A program made the position numbers and the translations under genes. From Spirochaetota bacterium (GTDB taxonomy: Bacteria; Spirochaetota; UBA4802; JAFGJZ01), in assembly GCA_023396615.1 (NCBI GenBank), contig JAEWVM010000055.1:1-29932 (forward strand): 29,932 nt of DNA, in the 5' to 3' direction. The notes beneath the pieces were generated by a model. That model worked only from the letters and a program-made list of their open reading frames with translations, was not told where the DNA came from and did not search any database. Below are positions 24,127-29,932 of this stretch, piece after piece. How positions within the stretch are numbered: the first letter of the stretch is position 1; each line of letters begins with the position of its first letter.

Positions 24127-24867
24127 ATGTTTAAAATTCTTTCTGATAAAAGAGATAAATCCCGAGAAAAAATTTTATCTGATTTCCAACAGAGGATCGG
24201 ATATTTTTTTAAAGATGAGGATTATCTTGATTCTGCACTAATTCACCGCTCATATGTAAATGAGACAAAGCTTCATATCCATGATAATGAACGTCTTGAG
24301 TTTCTGGGAGACTCTGTTCTGGCTTTAGTCGTTAATGAATATATCTTTAAAAAATTTCCATTATACCATGAAGGAGAATTGGCTAAAATAAAAGCCAAGG
24401 TCGTTTCGGAAGATGTTCTTGCTAAAGTAGCGAGAAACATTGGAATAGGTGATTATCTTCTAATGGGCAGGGGAGAAGATCTCTCCGGCGGCCGTTTGCG
24501 TGATTCGATTTTATCTGATGCGGTTGAGGCTGTTATTGGAGCTATTTATCTTGATTCGGGTCTCAAATCTTCAAGGGACTTCATTCTTTCTAATCTTAAG
24601 CCCTATATAAGAGACGTTCAGAAGATCCCGAGCAGTATTGATCCCAAGAGTTCAATTCAGGAATTTGTTCAGAAAAAATATAAGGAAAAACCTGAATACA
24701 GGCTAATAAGCGAAAGCGGCCCTGATCATTGTAAAAATTTTGAAGTTGCCTTGCTCATAAATGGAAAAGAAATTGTACGTTCTTCTGGAAGCAGTATTAG
24801 AAGAGCAGAGGCTTCTGCCGCAGAAAAAGCTCTCGAAATGAAGAGAAAAGGTACTTTGGAGTTGTAA
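24127..24867 (+). CDS. rnc: Ribonuclease III
   Basis: Double-strand-specific endoribonuclease that matures rRNA and some mRNAs; 246 residues, a normal length. The signature NERLEFLGDSVLAL (54-67) holds the catalytic acidic residues, and the second acidic site lies in SILSDAVEAVIGAIYLD. The double-strand RNA-binding domain occupies about 165-240 (SSIQEFVQKK, then the A-rich RRAEASAAEKALE helix). The ATG at 24127 has no visible Shine-Dalgarno sequence, and an AT-rich inverted repeat (ATTATTT/AAATAAT) sits over the start region, consistent with tight control; the rpmF terminator is 9 bases upstream. The NUDIX gene follows after one base. Confidence 0.95.
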   Translation: MFKILSDKRDKSREKILSDFQQRIGYFFKDEDYLDSALIHRSYVNETKLHIHDNERLEFLGDSVLALVVNEYIFKKFPLYHEGELAKIKAKVVSEDVLAKVARNIGIGDYLLMGRGEDLSGGRLRDSILSDAVEAVIGAIYLDSGLKSSRDFILSNLKPYIRDVQKIPSSIDPKSSIQEFVQKKYKEKPEYRLISESGPDHCKNFEVALLINGKEIVRSSGSSIRRAEASAAEKALEMKRKGTLEL

Positions 24868-24868
24868 T

Positions 24869-25318
24869 TTGCCGAAAAAGAAAATACGTATCCGTGTCGG
24901 CGGAATTATTATAAAAAATGGAAAAGTTCTTCTTGTAGAACACACAAAAGAAGATGAATCGTATTTTCTTGCTCCAGGCGGCGGGGTGGATTTTTGCGAA
25001 GATGCCAAAACTGCGCTTAAGCGTGAATTCTTAGAAGAGTTATCAATTGAAATAAGCCCAAAAGACATAGTTTATGTTTCTGAATCAATATCGCCTGATT
25101 CGTCACGTCATATATTTAATATTATTTTTTTATGTACTTATAAATCAGGAAAGATTAAACTCGGTTCAGACAAAAGATTGTCTGGATACAAGTATTTTTC
25201 AGTTGAAGAATTGGATTCCGTTACGATTTTTCCTGATACACTGAAAAAAAGAATTAAAGAGATAATGCATTCGGAATCTGCAGATAAAATTTATCATGGA
25301 AACAGCTGGAAAAAGTAA
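24869..25318 (+). CDS. NUDIX hydrolase
   Basis: Pyrophosphohydrolase of 149 residues that would cleave a nucleoside-diphosphate-linked substrate. The Nudix box spans about 38-60 (G-x5-E-x7-REFLEEL-S-I) with all metal-binding acidic residues; the Gly near its end is Ser. The start is TTG at 24869 with GGAG seven bases upstream inside rnc, so it is coupled to RNase III. The substrate cannot be told from sequence. Its stop overlaps the next ATG (TAATG). Confidence 0.88.
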   Translation: MPKKKIRIRVGGIIIKNGKVLLVEHTKEDESYFLAPGGGVDFCEDAKTALKREFLEELSIEISPKDIVYVSESISPDSSRHIFNIIFLCTYKSGKIKLGSDKRLSGYKYFSVEELDSVTIFPDTLKKRIKEIMHSESADKIYHGNSWKK

Positions 25319-25662
25319 TGGATTTTTCTTATTCCTCAGAAGATTTTGATAATTATAAACTGATAACCTTATACGGAAACCTTTCACTTTCTGTATGCAG
25401 TGATTTTGAGCGTTTTCTCAGAGAAAACCTTAAAAAACAAAATCTTGTAATTGATATGAAAGACATTCGTGTAATTACAACATCCGGAATGAATATATTT
25501 GTGACGTCCGGGATTGATGCTAAAAACATCGGGAAACGTGTCATAATAATGCGTCCGGGCAGTGATCTTCGAGAAATGATCGAGCGGATGCATAATTATG
25601 AATACTTTATTATTGTAGATTCAATTGAAGAAGCAAAAATGAAAATCAAGTACTATACCTGA
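25318..25662 (+). CDS. STAS-domain protein, anti-sigma factor antagonist type
   Basis: A single STAS domain of 114 residues, as in SpoIIAA/RsbV. The phospho-acceptor loop reads ITTSGMN with Ser56; the Asp usually two residues before the Ser is replaced by Thr. A partner-switching kinase or phosphatase is not in the window. It is the last gene of rnc-NUDIX-STAS, with one-base overlaps. It probably regulates an anti-sigma or related partner elsewhere (inference). Confidence 0.85.
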   Translation: MDFSYSSEDFDNYKLITLYGNLSLSVCSDFERFLRENLKKQNLVIDMKDIRVITTSGMNIFVTSGIDAKNIGKRVIIMRPGSDLREMIERMHNYEYFIIVDSIEEAKMKIKYYT

Positions 25663-25684
25663 TATGATAAGTTAAAAGATGCCG

Positions 25685-26431
25685 TTAGAAAAAGCGGATA
25701 TATTTTTTGCCGCTTTCGATGTTTGTTCCGAGAACACCTTCTGTGTCAAAAAAATCTTTGATGCTGTTATTCGAGAAAACTGAAGAATCTCCCTGTTTAA
25801 TAATTTTTCCTTCATTTATAATTGCGATGCTGTCAGCAGAACAAATTGAGAAATTGGGATCATTATTTGACATAATGATTATATTTGATTTTTTGGAATA
25901 TTTTATAAGTTCTCTGTTTAAAATCTTAAGCGATAACGGATCCAGAAAAGCTTCAGGAGCATCGAGAAGAATTATTTTTTTTGATTGTGAAATCTTGGCT
26001 GCTGTAAAAAGAAGACTTTTAGCAGAATGAGGAATATTTGAAATTTTTTCACTTGTGTATTTTTTTAATCCGAAATTTGATGCTAATTCGGAAATGAGAC
26101 TTTTATCTTCTTCGTTAAAGAAAGTAAGCTTGCCTTTTATTTTCCGGCGTGATAAGTAAAAAAATTCTTTTACCGTGAGAGATTCATCTTTTGATGGAAT
26201 GGTCTCGTTTGAGCTTATATAATTTTTTAGTTCATTGGTGATGCATGAACTTTTAAAGAAGAAATCCCCGCCCAGAGTTTTTATAGAACCGGACAGGGAA
26301 GATATAAAAACTGATTTACCGGAGGATGATTTTCCGCAAACAGAAAAAATTTCGCCTTCCGAAATACGTAAATTTATTTCACCAAGAATAAAATTCCCGA
26401 TTTTAGTTTTAAAACCGCATATTTCAAACAT
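25685..26431 (-). CDS. Degenerate ABC ATPase-like protein
   Basis: A protein of 248 residues with the ABC-ATPase fold. Walker A GKSSSGKS (33-40) is intact, so nucleotide binding is likely. The other motifs are altered: the signature LSGGQ position reads SNIPHS (131-136), the Walker B catalytic Glu is Ala158 (ILLDAP), the Q-loop Gln appears to be Glu or Asn (SSNETIP), and the H-loop His is replaced by Asn (SNND, 188-191). Hydrolysis is probably lost or much reduced. No permease is adjacent. It overlaps the TPR gene by one base and probably shares its mRNA. A signalling or structural nucleotide-binding role is a guess. Confidence 0.8.
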   Translation of the reverse strand: MFEICGFKTKIGNFILGEINLRISEGEIFSVCGKSSSGKSVFISSLSGSIKTLGGDFFFKSSCITNELKNYISSNETIPSKDESLTVKEFFYLSRRKIKGKLTFFNEEDKSLISELASNFGLKKYTSEKISNIPHSAKSLLFTAAKISQSKKIILLDAPEAFLDPLSLKILNRELIKYSKKSNIIIMSNNDPNFSICSADSIAIINEGKIIKQGDSSVFSNNSIKDFFDTEGVLGTNIESGKKYIRFF

Positions 26432-27894
26432 TACTGTGAAACTGTGTCCGGAGATTTAGCCGGTTCATTTATCAATTTATCTTCGTTTATTATTTCCTGC
26501 ATAATCGGTTTAAGATTTTTATTATCAAGAGCCATTGTTTTGATAGCGGTATCATTTTTTATTTCAGAAAGAGTTTGTTTGCATTTATCCCTTTGGTTGT
26601 CTTTAAGATATGCCAAAGCCAGAAGAAGTTTGTTTTCGTTGGATAAAGATGCTGATTCCAGAAAATGAATTGTTTTTTTGAAATTCAAAGTTTCGAAATA
26701 AGCTTTTCCGGCGTTTACTTTCATCTGGCTGTCCATCATTTTTTCCGGAATAGATGAAATGATTTTTGTAAACTGAGAATATGATTTCTGAGAAAAATGA
26801 TAATTTGCACTGATAACAAAAGCCTTGTAGAACTTGTCAGGAATTTCGTTTGATGTTGATACTGCGTTGAAGAGTTTATCGAAATAAGCGACGTATTCTG
26901 TTTTATTCTGTTTGTAATAAATTGTTCCGATTTGGAAAAGAACCTGAGGGGAATTCGGCAGAAGTTTATCGATAGATTTCAAAGTAGAAACAGCTTTATC
27001 GTAATCAGAATTGCTGATATATATTGCAGACATTATAAAAAGGGGATCAGTTTCGCTTTTTCTGAGATTTGATGCTTTAACTGCATCTTCAAGAGCTCCA
27101 TCATAATTTTTTACATTATATCTGCATGTGGCGCGTTTAAGAAATAGGGTATATTCAGTGTCGTTTGTGGTGATGCCGTAGATGATGCAGTTTGAATAAT
27201 ATTTCTCTGCGCTGGAGAATGAATTTTGGCTGAAATATATATCTGCGAGTATACGGTTTGCTCCATAATAGAAAGGAAGTTTTTCTGCGACAATTGAAAG
27301 TTCTCTTGCGGCTCCGTTCTTGTCATTGAGGTCAAAAAGAATCATTCCAATCTGATAATGAGGTGCGAGAAAAGCAGAATCCTGCGATGCCGCTTTTTTG
27401 AACGAATCAATTGCTTCATTTTTCTTTCCGCTTTCTTTAAGCGAAACGCCTTCTTTATATAAATTCTGCGCGTTCTGATTATCAGTCCACAAAAGTTTAT
27501 CAATGAGAGTATCTATTTTTTTTACAGACTCATGATTATTCATATTCTTGTAGAAAGTTTTATAGGCGATGACTATATCTTTAGGTTCTCCTCTCTGTTC
27601 AACCATTAAGTTATAGTTCCAATATGCAAAATTTTTAAACCGCTTATCTGTATTTCCTTCAATTGCCAGTCTGTAATATTCTTCTGCTTCTTTGAAGTTA
27701 CCTGAATTTTTTTCTATTTCACCAAGAAAGAAATAGGAATTTCCGTCTTTAGGATTCTGTTCTACTGCGGAAAGAAATTCTTCTCTAGCTTTATCGTAAT
27801 TTTTTTTAGTGTAGTATGATCGCCCGGCAGAATATCCGGCATTAAGAACTACCGGTATCAAGAATGCTGTTAAAAGTAATAATTTTGTTTTCAT
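26431..27894 (-). CDS. Exported TPR-repeat protein, large
   Basis: A protein of 487 residues. The signal peptide (LLLLTAFLIPVVLNAG) directs export. About eight to ten TPR units fill most of the rest, with recognisable units at about 22-85 (YYTKKNYDKAREEFLSAVEQ and SYFFLGEIEKNSGNFKEAEE), 145-250 and 265-330. It looks like an envelope scaffold. It ends in a one-base overlap with the degenerate ABC ATPase gene. The AMMECR1 gene lies 81 bases upstream on the same strand with no terminator between, so read-through is possible. Confidence 0.85.
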   Translation of the reverse strand: MKTKLLLLTAFLIPVVLNAGYSAGRSYYTKKNYDKAREEFLSAVEQNPKDGNSYFFLGEIEKNSGNFKEAEEYYRLAIEGNTDKRFKNFAYWNYNLMVEQRGEPKDIVIAYKTFYKNMNNHESVKKIDTLIDKLLWTDNQNAQNLYKEGVSLKESGKKNEAIDSFKKAASQDSAFLAPHYQIGMILFDLNDKNGAARELSIVAEKLPFYYGANRILADIYFSQNSFSSAEKYYSNCIIYGITTNDTEYTLFLKRATCRYNVKNYDGALEDAVKASNLRKSETDPLFIMSAIYISNSDYDKAVSTLKSIDKLLPNSPQVLFQIGTIYYKQNKTEYVAYFDKLFNAVSTSNEIPDKFYKAFVISANYHFSQKSYSQFTKIISSIPEKMMDSQMKVNAGKAYFETLNFKKTIHFLESASLSNENKLLLALAYLKDNQRDKCKQTLSEIKNDTAIKTMALDNKNLKPIMQEIINEDKLINEPAKSPDTVSQ

Positions 27895-27975
27895 GGCGGA
27901 AAAATCAACCTCTAATGGTTCTTTGTCAAGATTAAATTGTATGCTTTTGGAAAAAGAAATTTTTGTAATTATGGT

Positions 27976-28545
27976 TTAAATCACAGATTTGATTTCATTT
28001 TCCCGTATTATTACTGCAGAAAATTTCTCAATCTGAACTTCAGACGATTTCCATTCATTTGGAGACAGACCTGCTTTCATGCATGTATGCGATAAAAACT
28101 CTTCTTTGGACATGTTGTTTTCTGTAGCTACCTGCGGAAGAAGGAGTCCTCTTTTCATTCCTTTTGTAATTATAAGACCGTCTTCACCGATTATAATTTC
28201 ATCGATTGATTTGATTTGTGTTATCGGTGACAGAATAGATACTTCAAAATCAATATGCTGATATTCTTCTGCAGAAACAGGATTAAAGCGAGGATCACGA
28301 AATGCAGCAGAGAGAGCAAGATCGTATATAGCTTCGCGTATGGGCATAAACCCCTCAATGTAGCCAATACATCCTCGGAGTTTCCCGTTTTTGTGAATAG
28401 TCACAAAAATTCCGCTTTTCTCGTCAAAAAAAGAATCTGTAAGATCGGGACTGAATGAGGTTTTTTTAAATAGTTCCGTCTCAACAGCTTTGCGTGCTGC
28501 AAGTATTATATTTTTTTTGTTTTCAAAACTGATTGATAAATTCAT
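27976..28545 (-). CDS. AMMECR1-domain protein
   Basis: A protein of 189 residues of the AMMECR1 family. The signature LRGCIG (56-61), AAFRDPRFNPVS and KRGLLLPQVA are all present, spanning the whole domain. The biochemical function of the family is not established. In many prokaryotes AMMECR1 is clustered with Memo-like and radical SAM genes; here the divergent neighbour is a radical SAM protein of another type and no Memo gene is seen. The start ATG has GAGG upstream. It is driven by the minus-strand promoter at 28621-28593. Confidence 0.9.
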   Translation of the reverse strand: MNLSISFENKKNIILAARKAVETELFKKTSFSPDLTDSFFDEKSGIFVTIHKNGKLRGCIGYIEGFMPIREAIYDLALSAAFRDPRFNPVSAEEYQHIDFEVSILSPITQIKSIDEIIIGEDGLIITKGMKRGLLLPQVATENNMSKEEFLSHTCMKAGLSPNEWKSSEVQIEKFSAVIIRENEIKSVI

Positions 28546-28583
28546 ATATCCTCATTCGGTTGATACGGAATATCCGCCATCTT

Positions 28584-28612
28584 TTGACTTTAATTCTATT
28601 ATATATTATATT
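28584..28612 (+). promoter_or_regulatory. Promoter of the radical SAM gene
   Basis: TTGACT (28584-28589), 17 bases, TATATT (28607-28612); start near 28619, followed by AAAGGAG and the ATG at 28635. It fully overlaps the opposite promoter. Confidence 0.75.
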
Positions 28613-28621
28613 AATTGTCAA
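28593..28621 (-). promoter_or_regulatory. Promoter of the AMMECR1 gene
   Basis: Minus strand TTGACA (28621-28616), 17 bases, TAGAAT (28598-28593). It is interleaved with the + promoter, so polymerase can occupy only one at a time. Confidence 0.75.
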
Positions 28622-28634
28622 CAAAGGAGAATGC

Positions 28635-29543
28635 ATGAAATACTTATTTGGTCCGGTTAATTCAAGAAGACTCGGAATCTCTTTGGGTATTGATTTACTT
28701 CCATACAAAACATGTTCTCTTGACTGTATTTACTGCGAATGCGGAGCCACGACTCTTCTTACAACTGAAAGAGGTGAATATGTCAATACTGAAGATGTAA
28801 TTACTGAATTAAATGATTATTTATCAAGTAAACCTAATCTTGATTATATAACGTTTTCGGGATCAGGTGAACCGACACTTCACAGCGGAATAGGCAAAAT
28901 AATAACATTTTTGAAGAGTCGTTACCCTGATTACAGAATATGTGTTTTAACAAACAGTACACTTTTGCACTTGAAAGAAGTAAGAGATGAAATAATTTCT
29001 GCAGATGTTATTGTTCCGTCTCTTGATGCAATGACGGAAGGTTCTTTAAAAAAAATTTTAAGACCTCATGAATCTGTAACAGTTGACAATATATTAAACG
29101 GCATCGCTTCTCTTTACCGTGAATTTTCAGGTAAAATTATTATTGAGTATTTTGTAATTCCGGGGGTCAATGATTCGGATGAAGAAATTGATCTTTTGAA
29201 AAAATATCTTATGACTATTGATTCTGCACTTGTTCAGCTTAATTATCTCTCAAGACCGGGAGCTGAAAAGAATGTTCCTAAAGCATCATATGATCAGCTG
29301 AAGCTTATTTCCGGAAGATTATCGCCTGTTAATGTTCAAATAATAGATTCCGCAATTGATAATTTAAATGATAAAGAAATTGAGAAAGCTGTTTTTGATA
29401 AAATAAGCACATATTCGACTACTGATGATTTGTCTCTGACATTTGGTTTGAGAAAATCTGATATGATTAAGATATTAAAAAGACTGGAAGATTCGGGTCT
29501 TGTTGAAAGTTTCGATTCCGGCAGATGGAGGCGTAAGGCCTGA
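28635..29543 (+). CDS. Radical SAM protein (COG0731 type) with C-terminal winged helix
   Basis: A protein of 302 residues. The radical SAM cluster motif is Cys27-x3-Cys31-x2-Cys34 (CSLDCIYC), followed by the SAM-binding FSGSGEPT segment. FGPVNSRRLGISLG near the N terminus is typical of COG0731 radical SAM proteins. After about residue 245 a winged-helix-like tail appears (TDDLSLTFGLRKSDMIKILKRLEDSGLVE). The substrate is unknown. The ATG at 28635 is set by AAAGGAG; the frame extends upstream through the promoter region and is not used there. It is divergent from the AMMECR1 gene. Confidence 0.88.
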   Translation: MKYLFGPVNSRRLGISLGIDLLPYKTCSLDCIYCECGATTLLTTERGEYVNTEDVITELNDYLSSKPNLDYITFSGSGEPTLHSGIGKIITFLKSRYPDYRICVLTNSTLLHLKEVRDEIISADVIVPSLDAMTEGSLKKILRPHESVTVDNILNGIASLYREFSGKIIIEYFVIPGVNDSDEEIDLLKKYLMTIDSALVQLNYLSRPGAEKNVPKASYDQLKLISGRLSPVNVQIIDSAIDNLNDKEIEKAVFDKISTYSTTDDLSLTFGLRKSDMIKILKRLEDSGLVESFDSGRWRRKA

Positions 29544-29576
29544 TATTTAATCAGTTAAATAATATTGGATAAATCA

Positions 29577-29605
29577 TTGTTGATGGAACTTTTTTTGCCG
29601 ATAAT
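29577..29605 (+). promoter_or_regulatory. Promoter of the hydrogenase-like gene
   Basis: TTGTTG (29577-29582), 17 bases, GATAAT (29600-29605); start near 29612. The -10 contains GCCGATAA, but no sigma-28 -35 is seen, so a housekeeping promoter is preferred. Confidence 0.6.
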
Positions 29606-29640
29606 CTTACAGTGAACATCATTCTAAGGATAATAATAAG

Positions 29641-29932
29641 ATGAAACAGCTGTCAAAAGTGATTCAAATCGATAAGGATAAATGCGTTAACTGTCATGCG
29701 TGCATTTCTGCGTGCCCTGTAAAATTCTGCAATGACGGTTCCGGAGATTATGTCACTATAAACGAAAACATGTGCGTGGGATGCGGACATTGTCTTGATG
29801 CATGTACTCATGAAGCACGAAACGGTGTGGATGATATTGACGCTTTTCTCTCTGACGTGCGAAGCGGTGTTGAAATGGTTGCAATCGTAGCTCCGGCTGC
29901 TGCAGCAAATTTTCCCGGCAAATATCTCAAAC
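29641..29932 (+). CDS. [FeFe]-hydrogenase-like protein, 3' end missing
   Basis: Only the first 97 residues lie in the window. They contain two [4Fe-4S] ferredoxin motifs, CVNCHACISACP and CVGCGHCLDACT, then MVAIVAPAAAANFP, which resembles the start of the hydrogenase catalytic domain in ferredoxin-hydrogenase proteins, including those with C-terminal sensor domains. The H-cluster cysteines are not yet reached, so catalytic activity and any sensor module cannot be judged. ATG 29641 has TAAGGA upstream. An anaerobic, hydrogen-using or hydrogen-sensing lifestyle is implied. Confidence 0.75.
   Translation, partial: MKQLSKVIQIDKDKCVNCHACISACPVKFCNDGSGDYVTINENMCVGCGHCLDACTHEARNGVDDIDAFLSDVRSGVEMVAIVAPAAAANFPGKYLK

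Noticed and set aside
25685..26431. ATPase partner of the MacB-type permease at 18486
   Set aside because: The genes are 6 kb apart with many genes between, and the ATPase lacks catalytic motifs and MacB-type features.
27976..29543. Complete AmmeMemoRadiSam system
   Set aside because: The radical SAM protein is of the COG0731 type, not the AmmeMemoRadiSam enzyme, and no Memo gene is present.
29597..29604. Sigma-28 promoter for the hydrogenase gene (GCCGATAA)
   Set aside because: The -35 does not match at any allowed spacing; the same bases fit a normal -10 with TTGTTG 17 bases upstream. About one chance copy of an 8-base word is expected in this length.
1..29932. CRISPR arrays, insertion sequences, prophage or attachment sites
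   Set aside because: No regularly spaced repeats, intact transposase, integrase or duplicated tRNA end was seen; the tRNA genes have no flanking direct repeats.

Overview
The window is an AT-rich, gene-dense bacterial chromosome segment of mostly housekeeping genes. It shows no phage, insertion sequence or CRISPR array. Flagellar FliD of about 676 residues followed by two unnamed genes, loose lipoprotein signals, several TPR proteins, an HprK/HPr pair and a ferredoxin-type [FeFe]-hydrogenase start suggest an anaerobic, motile Gram-negative-type bacterium. Spirochaetota is my best guess; this is inference from gene content, with no marker-gene comparison.

Layout. 1-6676 (+) is one chain of overlapping genes: hprK (cut at the left edge), ptsH, an NtrY-like sensor kinase, an NtrX-like sigma-54 activator, a degenerate family-4 uracil-DNA-glycosylase-like protein, and priA. 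6681-11719 (-) is a fliD-headed operon with two unknown genes and an RlmI-type methyltransferase. 11960-12467 (+) is a compact two-gene unit: a cysteine-rich winged-helix protein and a Nif11-like protein. 12582-14525 (-) is groES-groEL with a CIRCE operator, and 14733-16403 (-) is leuA behind a transcription attenuator. lgt (+) follows, then a MacB-type permease and miaA (-), a small lipoprotein (+), and a TPR protein and LysM/M23 peptidase (-).

22534-23277 (-) is a tRNA operon, Ser(UGA)-Ser(GCU)-membrane protein-Arg(ACG)-terminator, with a protein gene embedded between tRNAs. After a 651-base gap come rpmF, rnc, a NUDIX hydrolase and a STAS protein (+). Then, on the minus strand, lie AMMECR1, a TPR protein and a degenerate ABC ATPase. 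A radical SAM gene diverges from AMMECR1 through fully overlapping promoters, and the start of a [FeFe]-hydrogenase gene runs off the right edge.

Most notable: the leuA leader (terminator, alternative pairing and a 24-codon leader ORF), the protein gene inside the tRNA operon whose stop codon touches the tRNA-Arg 5' end, the winged-helix/Nif11-like pair, and two proteins that keep their family fold but lack catalytic motifs (the UDG-like protein and the ABC ATPase). I saw no clear multi-gene defence or mobile system. All coordinates and motifs were read by eye; no database search was run.
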